A stretch of DNA of 64,000 bases. It comes from Sulfitobacter aestuariivivens. Lineage in GTDB: Bacteria; Pseudomonadota; Alphaproteobacteria; Rhodobacterales; Rhodobacteraceae. The notes beneath the pieces were generated by a model. It searched no databases, was not told where the DNA came from, and saw only the letters and a list, made by a program, of their open reading frames with translations. The position numbers and the translations under genes were made by a program. The stretch spans positions 620,001-684,000 of the forward strand of contig NZ_JACTAG010000001.1 of NCBI RefSeq assembly GCF_014763045.1, in the 5' to 3' direction. This document shows, piece by piece, positions 35,738 through 45,000 of the stretch (position 1 is the first letter of the stretch; each line of letters begins with the position of its first letter).

Positions 35738-36904
35738 ATGAGCAAGAGTGAAGATCGGGGTGCGACCTCCCCGGCAGAGGAAGTCCGCGCGGCGGTGACG
35801 GGATTTGTCACTGACTTCAAGGGCTTTCAGGCAGAAATTGAGACCAAACTTCAACAAACGGAAGAGCGAATGACCATGCTGGATCGCAAGATGACGACGC
35901 CTGTGCGCACCCCCCTTGGCGGTGCCATGGATACCGTGGCCCCCCACCAAAAGGCGTTCAATGCCTATCTGCGCAACGGGGATGACGATGCCCTGCGCGG
36001 GCTTGAGCTGGAGGGCAAATCGCTGTCTACGGCGGTGAATTCCGATGGCGGATACCTGGTGGATCCGCAGACCTCTGCGCAGGTGCAATCGGTGCTGAAG
36101 GCAGCGCCCTCGATCCGGTCCATCGCGTCCGTGGTCACGGTTGAGGCGACGTCATATGACGTGCTGGTGGACCATACCGACGTCGGCGCGGGCTGGGCGA
36201 CCGAGACAGATGCGACGGCTGAGACCGATACGCCGCAGATTGATCGCATCACCATTGCGCTGAATGAATTGTCGGCCTTGCCCAAGGCGTCGCAGCGTTT
36301 GCTGGATGACAGCGCGTTTGACATCGAAGGCTGGCTGGCGGGCCGGATCGCCGACAAGTTCGCGCGGGCCGAGGCGACCGCGTTTATCAATGGCGATGGT
36401 GTGGACAAGCCCAAGGGCTTTTTGAACCACGCATCGGTGGATAATGACGTCTGGGCCTGGGGTAATCTGGGCTATGTGCCCAGCACCCAGGACGGGGATG
36501 TTGCCGCTGAAGCGGTGATTGATCTGGTCTATGCGCTGGCCGCGCAGTACCGCGCCAATGCGACGTTTGTGATGAACTCCAAGACTGTGGCGCTGGTGCG
36601 CAAGCTCAAGGACGGCGATGGCCGGTTCCTGTGGTCAGATGGTCTACATGCGGGCGAGCCTGCGCAGCTGTTGGGTTATCCGGTGGTTGTGGCCGAGGAT
36701 ATGCCTGATCCGGCGTCTGATTCCATGTCGATCGCTTTTGGTGACTTCAACGCCGGCTACACGATTGCCGAGCGCCCCGATCTGCGCATCCTGCGTGATC
36801 CCTTCAGCGCCAAACCGCATGTGCTGTTTTACGCCACCAAACGTGTGGGCGGTGACGTGAGCGATTTTGCGGCGATCAAACTGATGAAATTCGGCGCGGC
36901 GTAA
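35738..36904 (+). CDS. GTA major capsid protein (g5), HK97 fold
   Basis: A 388-residue capsid protein. A charged helical N-terminus, rich in Glu/Lys and with coiled-coil character (about residues 1-60), is the delta domain removed by g4. The mature part starts around AFNAYLRNGDDDALRGLE, with GGYLVDPQTSAQVQSVLK and the C-terminal RVGGDVSDFAAIKLMKF typical of HK97-type capsids. A strong GC hairpin follows the stop codon (36922-36947). Confidence 0.96.
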   Translation: MSKSEDRGATSPAEEVRAAVTGFVTDFKGFQAEIETKLQQTEERMTMLDRKMTTPVRTPLGGAMDTVAPHQKAFNAYLRNGDDDALRGLELEGKSLSTAVNSDGGYLVDPQTSAQVQSVLKAAPSIRSIASVVTVEATSYDVLVDHTDVGAGWATETDATAETDTPQIDRITIALNELSALPKASQRLLDDSAFDIEGWLAGRIADKFARAEATAFINGDGVDKPKGFLNHASVDNDVWAWGNLGYVPSTQDGDVAAEAVIDLVYALAAQYRANATFVMNSKTVALVRKLKDGDGRFLWSDGLHAGEPAQLLGYPVVVAEDMPDPASDSMSIAFGDFNAGYTIAERPDLRILRDPFSAKPHVLFYATKRVGGDVSDFAAIKLMKFGAA

Positions 36905-36921
36905 ATCCGCCCCGTCGATAG

Positions 36922-36947
36922 CCGGGGCCGGGGCAACTTGGCCCCGG
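36922..36947 (+). promoter_or_regulatory. Hairpin after the GTA capsid gene
   Basis: Perfect 8-bp stem CCGGGGCC/GGCCCCGG with a 10-base loop, 18 bp after the g5 stop, in the longest non-coding gap within the cluster (171 bp). There is no T-run. It may protect the abundant capsid mRNA or partially attenuate downstream expression. Confidence 0.6.
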
Positions 36948-37075
36948 TCCGGGCGCGTGACCAACCATAGGTCTGAACTGTCTAGCTGCTCCCCTCCGAC
37001 CGGGCGGTACAGGCTGGCGCGCGTCCGGGTCTTATGACCCACCCTTGGGAGGGCCTAGAATTTTGGAGACGTCTC

Positions 37076-37675
37076 ATGATGTTGATCGAAGAAACCTCTG
37101 TTCCGGACGCGGCGTTGCCTGTGGATGCGTTCAAGGCGCATTTGCGGTTGGGCAGTGGCTTTGGTCAGGAGGACGTGCAGGACGCCGTTGTGCGGTCTTT
37201 TCTGCGCGCGGCCATCGCTGCCATCGAGGCGCGCACGGGCAAGGTATTGATTGCGCGGGCCTTTAGCTGGACGCTGACCTATTGGCGCGACCGTGCGGCC
37301 CAGCGGTTGCCGGTGGCGCCGGTGTCGGGCATCACCCGCGTCGCGATTGTGGCCGGTGACGGCAGCCAGACGGATGTGGCGGCGGATGCGTATTGGCTGG
37401 AAGCGGATGCGCAGCGCCCTGCGCTGCGGGCCTCCGGGGCGGTGTTGCCTGCGATCCCCAAGGCGGGTTCCGTGACCGTTGAGTTTGACGCCGGTTTCGG
37501 GGCCGATTGGGCCGACCTGCCTGCGGATTTGCAACAAGCGGTGCTGATGCTGGCCGCGCATTACTATGAATACCGCAACGACACCGGCCTCAGTGATGGC
37601 TGCATGCCTTTTGGCGTGAGCAGCCTGATCGAGCGGTTCAAGGGCGTGCGTATCGGTTTTGGGGCGGGCACATGA
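37076..37675 (+). CDS. GTA head-tail adaptor (g6)
   Basis: A 199-residue gp6-like connector protein binding the portal. Helical start (LPVDAFKAHLRLG), then the conserved central pattern with IEARTGKVLIARAFSWTL and the C-terminal ADLPADLQQAVLMLAAHYYEYR. GGAG lies seven bases before ATG 37076. The stop overlaps the next start (ATGA). Confidence 0.9.
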   Translation: MMLIEETSVPDAALPVDAFKAHLRLGSGFGQEDVQDAVVRSFLRAAIAAIEARTGKVLIARAFSWTLTYWRDRAAQRLPVAPVSGITRVAIVAGDGSQTDVAADAYWLEADAQRPALRASGAVLPAIPKAGSVTVEFDAGFGADWADLPADLQQAVLMLAAHYYEYRNDTGLSDGCMPFGVSSLIERFKGVRIGFGAGT

Positions 37676-38010
37676 ACGCGCCCAATCTCAACCGGGCCTT
37701 GATCCTGGAGGCGCCTGTACATGCAAGTGACGGGGCCGGGGGATATGCCCGCGACTGGATCGCGCTGGGGACGCTGTGGGGTGAGATCACCGTGCGCAGT
37801 GGCCGCGAGATCGGGCGCAGTGGTGCGGCGGTCAGCCGTGTCACCTGCAAGATCGTGGTGCGCGGTGCCCCATGGGGCACGCCAGAGCGCCCGATGCCGC
37901 AGCAGCGGTTCCGTGATGGCACCCGGATTTTCACCATCGAAGCGGTCACCGAGCGGGACCCGCAGGCCAAATATCTGACCTGCTTTGCAAAAGAAGAGGT
38001 GGCGGTATGA
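37672..38010 (+). CDS. GTA head closure/stopper protein (g7)
   Basis: A 112-residue protein of the phage head-closure (head-tail joining) family. LILEAPVHASDGAGGYARDWIALGTLWGEI in substance, then RDGTRIFTIEAVTERDPQAKYL at the C-terminus, are typical. It seals the portal after packaging and carries the tail. ATGA overlaps with g6 upstream and g8 downstream show tight coupling. Confidence 0.9.
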   Translation: MNAPNLNRALILEAPVHASDGAGGYARDWIALGTLWGEITVRSGREIGRSGAAVSRVTCKIVVRGAPWGTPERPMPQQRFRDGTRIFTIEAVTERDPQAKYLTCFAKEEVAV

Positions 38011-38423
38011 CATTTGCGCTTTCGGGACCCTTGCAGGCCGCCGTTTACGCGGCGCTGTCGGCGGATGCCGCTTTGGCGGCGCTTGTGGGTGGGGACGTCT
38101 TTGACGCGGTGCCTTCGGGCACGGTGCCTGCCCGTTATGTTCTGCTGGGCAGTGAAACGGTCACGGATGCTTCTGATCTGAGTGCATCGGGGGCGATGCA
38201 TCGTTTCACCGTTTCCGTGATCACCAGCGATCCAGGTTTTTCCGGTGCAAAGGCGATTGCCGGCCAGGTGAGCGATGTGCTGCACGATGCCGATCTGTCC
38301 CTGACGCGCGGATCGCTGGTCGCGCTGCGTTTTGAGCGGGCGACGGCGAAACGGACCAACGGCGGGGCCACACGACAGATCGATCTGCGGTTTCGCGCGC
38401 GTGTCGATGACACTGCCGCCTAA
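38007..38423 (+). CDS. GTA tail terminator (g8), DUF3168 family
   Basis: A 138-residue DUF3168 protein with the characteristic start GPLQAAVYAALSADAALAAL and middle PARYVLLGSETVTDASD. It caps the tail tube at the head-proximal end and sets the joint. AGAGG precedes the ATG. It overlaps g7 by four bases and is followed by a 34-bp gap. Confidence 0.9.
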   Translation: MTFALSGPLQAAVYAALSADAALAALVGGDVFDAVPSGTVPARYVLLGSETVTDASDLSASGAMHRFTVSVITSDPGFSGAKAIAGQVSDVLHDADLSLTRGSLVALRFERATAKRTNGGATRQIDLRFRARVDDTAA

Positions 38424-38457
38424 CGCGGATCAACGGATTTAACTCAGGAGACGACAG

Positions 38458-38880
38458 ATGGCTGTTCAAGCAGGCAAGGACCTTTTGGTCAAAGTGGATA
38501 TGACAAGCGATGGCCAGTTCGAGACCATTGCAGGGCTGCGCGCCACGCGCGTGAGCTTCAATGCGGAGACGGTCGACGTGACCTCGCTGGATAGCGAAGG
38601 CGGCTGGCGCGAGTTGCTGGTGGGGGCCGGTGTGCGGTCAGCAGCAATCAGCGGGTCGGGTGTGTTTCGCGATGAAGGTACAGATGAGCGTGCGCGCCAG
38701 TTGTTTTTTGACGGTGAGACGCCGGACTTTCAGATCGTCATTCCCGATTTTGGGGTGGTCGAGGGGCCATTTCAGGTCACCGGGCTGGAATACGGCGGAT
38801 CGCTGAATGGTGAAGCCACCTATGAGCTGAGCCTGATGTCAGCCGGCAGCCTTGATTTCACCCCGGCGGCAGTGGCTTAG
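38458..38880 (+). CDS. GTA major tail protein (g9), TP901-1 family
   Basis: A 140-residue tail-tube subunit. The N-terminus AVQAGKDLLVKVDM and the central TVDVTSLDSEGGWRELL are typical of the TP901-1/RcGTA tail protein. GGAG lies at good spacing before ATG 38458. Stacked hexamers of this protein form the tube around the g11 tape measure. Confidence 0.94.
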   Translation: MAVQAGKDLLVKVDMTSDGQFETIAGLRATRVSFNAETVDVTSLDSEGGWRELLVGAGVRSAAISGSGVFRDEGTDERARQLFFDGETPDFQIVIPDFGVVEGPFQVTGLEYGGSLNGEATYELSLMSAGSLDFTPAAVA

Positions 38881-38881
38881 G

Positions 38882-39196
38882 ATGGCCAATCCGTGGAGGG
38901 GAGATGTGGCCGTTGTCATCGACGGAGAGCGCCTTGCCGCGCGCCTGACGTTGGGCGCGTTGGCCGAGCTGGAGGAGGATCTGGGCGAGTCGTCATTGCT
39001 GGCCCTGGTCGAACGGTTCGAAAGCAACCGGTTCTCTACCCGCGATGTACTGGCGCTGTTGAACGCGGGATTGCGGGGCGGCGGGCATGTGATTGATCCC
39101 GAACGCCTGCAAAGCGGTGATTTCGAAGGTGGGCCCATGGCGGCGGCAAAGGCGGCTGCAGAGTTGCTGGCCCGCGCCTTTGTGGTGCCGTCGTGA
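38882..39196 (+). CDS. GTA g10, tail assembly chaperone-type protein
   Basis: A 104-residue member of the GTA-gp10 family. LGALAELEEDLGESSLLALVERF and the C-terminal AAKAAAELLARAF are visible. It starts one base after the tail-protein stop. Its GTGA overlap with g10.1 recalls the paired tail-assembly chaperones of siphophages, which handle the tape measure; here two separate frames are used and no slippery sequence is obvious. Confidence 0.9.
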   Translation: MANPWRGDVAVVIDGERLAARLTLGALAELEEDLGESSLLALVERFESNRFSTRDVLALLNAGLRGGGHVIDPERLQSGDFEGGPMAAAKAAAELLARAFVVPS

Positions 39197-39405
39197 GCCA
39201 CGGTGGCGGTTTGGATTGGCCCGCACTGATGCGGGCGGGTTTGCAGGGGCTGAAGTTGGCGCCGGACCAGTTCTGGGCGCTGTCACCGGCAGAGCTTCAG
39301 CTGATGCTGGGTGCGGGCAGCGGTCGCGCACCGCTGCTCAGGGACGGGTTGGAGGCGTTGATGAACGCCTATCCAGATGCGGGAAAGGACACGACAGATG
39401 AGTGA
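39193..39405 (+). CDS. GTA g10.1 (rcc01693 family)
   Basis: A 70-residue protein starting at a GTG that overlaps the g10 stop (GTGA). LKLAPDQFWALSPAELQLMLG is the conserved core. Probably the second tail-assembly chaperone. The 3' end overlaps g11 by 8 bp. A small gene that is easily missed, but its place and sequence match the RcGTA set. Confidence 0.85.
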   Translation: MSHGGGLDWPALMRAGLQGLKLAPDQFWALSPAELQLMLGAGSGRAPLLRDGLEALMNAYPDAGKDTTDE

Positions 39406-40057
39406 TTTTGCGGATGACGGCGGTCTTGAGAGCCATGCTGAGGGCCTGAATGCCACGCTGGCACAGACCAGCGTTTTGGTGTCGGGGTTCGACAGCGAAT
39501 TGCGGCGCATGAAAACGTCGCTTGCGGCAACCAACAAGGATGTGGCGACGCTTGAAAAAGGGTTGAGCCGTGGGTTGCGCAAGGCATTTGACGGTGTGGT
39601 TTTCGATGGGCTGAAACTGTCGGATGCGATGCGGACAGTGGCGCAGTCGCTGGTCAATACGACCTACAACGCCGCGATGCGCCCTGTCACGGATCACTTT
39701 GGTGGTCTGATCAGCCAGGGGGTGGGCAACATCGTACAAGGTATTTTGCCCTTCGCGAACGGCGCGCCGTTCAGCCAAGGCAAAGTCACCCCCTTTGCGC
39801 AAGGCGGGGTTGTCAGCAGTGCCACGACCTTTCCCATGCGCGGTGGTACCGGCGTCATGGGTGAGGCCGGGCCAGAGGCGATCATGCCGCTGGCGCGGGG
39901 TCCGGATGGCAAGTTGGGCGTACGTGGCGAGATGCAGCGCGCGCCCACCGTCGTGATGAATATCAGCACGCCGGATGTGCGCGGGTTCCAGCGCTCTCAG
40001 AGCCAGATCGCCGCTCAGATGAGCCGCGCGCTCTCCTCCGGCAACCGCAATCGATAA
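39398..40057 (+). CDS. GTA tape measure protein (g11)
   Basis: A 219-residue tape measure, very short compared with phage tape measures, in line with the short tail of GTA particles. The N-terminal half is helical (ATNKDVATLEKGLSRGLRKA). The C-terminal half has the Gly-rich phage pattern FAQGGVVSSATTFPMRGGTG and GEAGPEAIMPLARGPDGKLG. ATG 39398 lies inside the end of g10.1. Confidence 0.9.
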   Translation: MSDFADDGGLESHAEGLNATLAQTSVLVSGFDSELRRMKTSLAATNKDVATLEKGLSRGLRKAFDGVVFDGLKLSDAMRTVAQSLVNTTYNAAMRPVTDHFGGLISQGVGNIVQGILPFANGAPFSQGKVTPFAQGGVVSSATTFPMRGGTGVMGEAGPEAIMPLARGPDGKLGVRGEMQRAPTVVMNISTPDVRGFQRSQSQIAAQMSRALSSGNRNR

Positions 40058-40070
40058 GGCAGGAACAGAC

Positions 40071-40706
40071 ATGACCGCATTTCACGAGATCAGATTCCCC
40101 ACGACACTTAGCTTTGGGTCCATTGGCGGGCCACAGAGGCGAACGGACGTGGTCACGCTGGCCAATGGATTTGAAGAGCGCAACACGCCCTGGGCGCATT
40201 CGCGGCGCGTCTATGATGCGGGGCTGGGGATGCGGTCGATTGATGATTTGCAGCAACTGATCGGGTTCTTCGAGGCGCGGATGGGGCAGATGTATGCGTT
40301 TCGCTGGAAAGATTGGTCGGATTACAAATCTGGTCTGGCGTCGGCCGAGGTGGCATTTGAGGACCAGAGCATCGCGATTGGTGATGGCGTGACGGACGCT
40401 TTTCAGATCGTCAAAAATTATCGGTCCGGGGATCAGACGTATCAGCGGCCGATTATGAAACCCGTGGCCGGGACAGTGCGCGTCGGCGTTGAGCAGACTG
40501 AGTACCGAGAGGGGATTGAGTACGAGGTGGATGTGACCCGTGGCATCGTCACCTTTGCGGAACCGCCTGATGAGGGTTTGGAGATCAAGGCCGGGTTTGA
40601 GTTTGATGTGCCGGTGCGCTTCGATACGGACCGGATCCTGACATCTGTCGCGAGTTTTCAGGCCGGTCAGGTACCCGATGTGCCCGTGATCGAGGTGCGC
40701 ATTTGA
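40071..40706 (+). CDS. GTA distal tail protein (g12), DUF2460
   Basis: A 211-residue distal tail (Dit-like) protein forming the ring at the tail tip. Family hallmarks are FHEIRFPTTLSFGSIGGPQR at the start and MYAFRWKDWSDYKS in the middle. AGGA precedes ATG 40071, and the stop overlaps the start of g13 by one base (TGATG). Confidence 0.93.
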   Translation: MTAFHEIRFPTTLSFGSIGGPQRRTDVVTLANGFEERNTPWAHSRRVYDAGLGMRSIDDLQQLIGFFEARMGQMYAFRWKDWSDYKSGLASAEVAFEDQSIAIGDGVTDAFQIVKNYRSGDQTYQRPIMKPVAGTVRVGVEQTEYREGIEYEVDVTRGIVTFAEPPDEGLEIKAGFEFDVPVRFDTDRILTSVASFQAGQVPDVPVIEVRI

Positions 40707-41593
40707 TGGCCGGGTTCAATGCAGCGCTTGAGGCGCATCTGGCCACGGGTCACACGACGCTGGCGCATGCCTGGCAGATCAACCGCACAGACGGGGTACG
40801 CTTTGCCTTTACCGATCATGATGTTGATCTGACGTTCGAGGGCGTGACGTTTGCGGCTGACAGCGGCCTTGGCGCCAAGGCGCTGGCGCAGACCACCGGG
40901 CTTTCGGTCGACAACACCGAGGCGCTGGGCGCGCTGAGCGATGCGTCGCTGCGCGAGGACGAGATTGAGCAGGGGCGCTTTGACGGGGCCGAGGTGATTG
41001 CCTGGCTGGTGAACTGGGCCGATGTGGATCAGCGCTGGATGCAGTTCCGTGGCTCTATCGGAGAAATGTCGCGCAGTGGGGGTGCCTTCAAGGCCGAGCT
41101 ACGAGGGCTGACAGAGGCGTTGAACCAGCCGCAGGGCCGCGCCTATCAAAAACCCTGCACAGCTGTTCTGGGGGATGGTCAGTGCCGGTTTGATCTGGGC
41201 ACAGCAGGCTATGCCAGCACGCAAAGTGTCGAGGTCCAGACCGACGGTCGGACTTTCGTGTGGGATGATTTGCCGGGGTTCGAGGCCGGGTGGTTCACCA
41301 GAGGCCGGCTTGAGGTGCTTGACGGGGCTGCCGCGGGCCTTTGGTCGATGATCAAGCATGACCGGTTGGACGGAAGTCAGCGCACTGTCGAGCTTTGGGA
41401 GCCCATTCGCGGAGCGGTTCCATTGGGCACCTCTGTTCGGCTGGTGGCAGGATGCGACAAGCGGCTGGAGACCTGTCGGTTGAAGTTCAACAATATTCTG
41501 AACTTTCAGGGTTTCCCGGATTTGCCGGGGGAAGACTGGGTCGTTGCGGTGCCCCGTTCGACCGGGACGAATTCGGGCGGGTCGCTGCGATGA
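40706..41593 (+). CDS. GTA hub protein (g13), DUF2163
   Basis: A 295-residue DUF2163 protein with GVRFAFTDHDVDLTFEGVTF near residue 27 and the Cys-containing C-terminal CDKRLETCRLKFNNILNFQG. In RcGTA it forms part of the baseplate hub and carries an iron-sulfur-type cysteine cluster. Cysteines in YQKPCTAVLGDGQC and the C-terminal motif fit that. Coupled at both ends by overlaps. Confidence 0.93.
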   Translation: MAGFNAALEAHLATGHTTLAHAWQINRTDGVRFAFTDHDVDLTFEGVTFAADSGLGAKALAQTTGLSVDNTEALGALSDASLREDEIEQGRFDGAEVIAWLVNWADVDQRWMQFRGSIGEMSRSGGAFKAELRGLTEALNQPQGRAYQKPCTAVLGDGQCRFDLGTAGYASTQSVEVQTDGRTFVWDDLPGFEAGWFTRGRLEVLDGAAAGLWSMIKHDRLDGSQRTVELWEPIRGAVPLGTSVRLVAGCDKRLETCRLKFNNILNFQGFPDLPGEDWVVAVPRSTGTNSGGSLR

Positions 41594-42036
41594 GCGGGCA
41601 AGGTGGGCGTATTGTCAGCGCCGCACGGGGCTGGATTGGGACGCCGTATGTGCATCAGGCGGCTGCAAAGGGCGCGGGGTGTGATTGCCTTGGTTTGGTG
41701 CGCGGTCTTTGGCGAGACCTGAAGGGGCAAGAGCCTGAAGTGGTGCCTGCCTACACGGTGGATTGGTCAGAACCGCAGGGCGACGAGCGGCTGTGGGCGG
41801 CTGCAGCGCGGCATCTGAAGGCCAAGACGGTACAGGATGAGGCCCCAGGTGATGTGATCCTGATTCGGATGCGGCAGGGTGGTGTGGCCAAGCATCTGGG
41901 CGTGCAAGCTCGGGTGGGGCCCACGGCCAGTTTCATACATGCCTACGTGCGTCACGGCGTGGTTGAGAGCCCGCTGAGCGCCCCCTGGCGGCGACGGATC
42001 GTCGCCAGATTTGAATTTCCCGAGGAGACTTCCTGA
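41590..42036 (+). CDS. GTA cell-wall peptidase (g14), NlpC/P60 type
   Basis: A 148-residue peptidoglycan peptidase carried in the tail tip, thought to open the recipient wall. The catalytic Cys33 lies in GAGCDCLGLVRGLWRDL and the His is probably H102 in AKHLGVQ. ATG 41590 overlaps the g13 stop (ATGA) and the stop overlaps g15 by one base. Confidence 0.92.
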   Translation: MSGQGGRIVSAARGWIGTPYVHQAAAKGAGCDCLGLVRGLWRDLKGQEPEVVPAYTVDWSEPQGDERLWAAAARHLKAKTVQDEAPGDVILIRMRQGGVAKHLGVQARVGPTASFIHAYVRHGVVESPLSAPWRRRIVARFEFPEETS

Positions 42037-45000
42037 TGGCTACAGTACTTCTATCTGCAGCGGGTGCCGCTGTTGGCGGCACTGTCGGGGGCACGCTGGC
42101 GGGCCTGTCGTCGGTCGCCATTGGACGCGCGGTTGGGGCCACGCTGGGGCGTATGGTCGATCAACGTTTGCTGGGGCAGGGCGGACAGGCGGTCGAGACC
42201 GGCAAGGTCGATCGGTTTCGGCTGACCCGTGCCGGCGAAGGCGAAGCGATCGCGCAGCTGTATGGCCGGATGCGGCTGGGTGGTCAGGTGATCTGGGCGT
42301 CTGACTTTCAGGAAAGCGTGACGGTCTCGGGCGGCGGAAAGGGCAGTAGGCCAACGCCTGAGACGACCGAGTACAGCTATGCTGTGTCGCTTGCGATTGC
42401 GTTGTGTGAGGGTGAGATTACCTCGGTTGGGCGGATCTGGGCGGACGGGGAAGAGATCGCGCCCAATGATCTGAACCTCAGGGTCTATAATGGCACCCCG
42501 TTCCAGCAGCCCGACCCGACGATGGAAGCCATTGAGGGCGTGGGCCAGGTGCCTGCCTATCGCGGCACCGCCTATGTGGTGATGGAAAACCTGTCGCTTG
42601 AGCGTTTTGGCAACCGAGTGCCGCAGTTTTCCTTCGAAGTGATGCGGCCTGAGCAGCCGCAGGTCGCTGGACGCGAGGCCATGCCGGCATTTGGGATTGA
42701 AGGCGTCGCGCTGATCCCCGGTACGGGTGAATACAGCCTTGCTACCACGCCAGTTACTTACGTCGAACCCGGTCAGGACGCGCGGTGGAGTGCCAATGTC
42801 AACACGCCCACCGGGCAATCCGATTTCACGGTCTCACTGGAGGCGATGAACGAGGAAATGCAGAACCTCAAGGCCGCCTCGCTGGTGGTGTCGTGGTTTG
42901 GTGATGATCTGCGATGTGGCGAATGCACGGTACGCCCCAAGGTCGAGGACGCGGTGATCGAGGGCGAGAACATGCCCTGGCAGGTCGCGGGGATTGCGCG
43001 CGGGCAGGCCGAAGTGATTGTCAGGCAGGATGAGCGGCCCATCTATGGGGGTACGCCGACGGATCAATCGGTGATCGAGGCCATTGAGGCCATGCATGCT
43101 GCTGGCACGGCGGTGATGTTCTATCCCTTCATCCTGATGGACCAGCTTGAGGGCAATGACCTTGCGGATCCTTACAGCGATGCGGACACACAGCCGCATT
43201 TGCCATGGCGCGGGCGCATGACGCTGTCTGAGGCACCGGGCCGTCCGGGCAGCCCGGATGGCACGGCGGCAGCCGACGCCGAAGTTGATGCCTTTTTTGG
43301 CACGGTCGTGGCGACGGATTTCGCTGTGGGTGCGGGTGAGGTGGCCTATACCGGCCCGCAGGAATGGAGCCTGTCGCGGTTCATTCTGCATTACGCGGCC
43401 CTGTGTGCTGCGGCGGGGGGGGTCGACAGCTTTTGCATCAGCTCAGAAATGCGCGGTCTGACCCAGATCAGGGGTGCCGGGGGCGGCTTTGTTGCGGTGG
43501 CGCGGCTTCGCGGGCTTGCCGCCCAGGTGCGCGCACTGGTCGGGCCGGGAACGAAAATCAGCTATGCCGCTGATTGGTCGGAGTATTTTGGCTATCAGCC
43601 GCAGGACGGCAGCGGCGATCGCTATTTCCATCTTGATCCGCTTTGGGCGGATGAGAATGTCGATTTCATCGGGATCGACAACTATATGCCTTTGTCGGAT
43701 TGGCGTGAGGAAGACGGCCACATTGATGGCGAAAGCCATGATGCGATCTATGATCTTGCGTACCTCAAGTCCAATATCGAAGGCGGAGAGGGCTATGACT
43801 GGTATTACCATTCTGTCGACGCGCGGGCGGCGCAGATCCGCACCGAGATTACCGATGGCGCGCATGACGAGCCGTGGATCTACCGCTACAAGGACATTCG
43901 CAACTGGTGGGCAAATGCGCATCATGAGCGGATCAACGGTGTGCGACAGGCTGCGCCAACGGATTGGGTGCCTGAGTCCAAGCCGATCTGGTTCACGGAA
44001 TACGGCTGTGCGGCGATCGATAAGGGGACCAATCAGCCGAACAAGTTTCTGGATGTAAAGAGCTCTGAAAGTGCGCTGCCGCGGTATTCGACAGGTGCGC
44101 GGGATGATCTGATGCAGATGCAGTATCTGCGCGCGATGGCAGAATACTGGAATGATCCGGCCAACAACCCGGTGTCACCTGAATACGGGGGTCGTATGCT
44201 GGATATGGCGCGGGCCTTTGTCTGGGCCTGGGATGTGCGACCCTTTCCGGCGTTTCCGAACAACCACGATCTTTGGAATGATGGTGCGAACTATGGGCGC
44301 GGGCATTGGGTTAACGGGCGCACATCGGCGCGGCCCTTGGCGTCAGTCGTGGGCGAGATTTGCCGGCGGGCCGGATTGGAGGCATTCAGCACGGAAGGTC
44401 TTTATGGCTATGTGCGCGGCTATGCTGTGGAGCAGGTCACGGATGCGCGCGCGGCACTGCAGCCGCTGATGATCCGGTATGGGTTCGACGCGATTGAGCG
44501 GGATGGCGTGTTGCAGTTTCGGATGCGGGACGGGCAGGAGGAGACGGTTCTGGATCCTGAAACATTCGCAATCAGTGGTGATCTGGATGGGGTCACCGAG
44601 CAGGTACGTGAGGCCGACGCGGAAATCTCTGGCCGGGTGCGGCTGCGGTTTGTGCAGGCCGATGGCAATTTTGACACCATTGCTGAAGAAGCGGTGTTGG
44701 CCGATGAGGCGACCCATGCGGTGTCGGCCTCGGAACTGAACATGGCGCTGACGCGCGCCGAAGGGCGACAGGTGGTGGAACGCTGGCTGACAGAGGCGCG
44801 GGTGTCGCGTGAACGTATCCGGCTGGCCCTGCCGCCATCGCGGCTGGCGTTGGGCGCGGGCGATGTGATCGAGGTACCGGGCGAGGGCAATGAGGGCCCG
44901 GGCCGATATCGCATTGACCGGGTTGAGCAGACCGAGCTGCAACTGATCGAGGCCGTGCGGATCGAGCCGGAAGTCTTTGAACCGGCTGATATTGAGGAAG

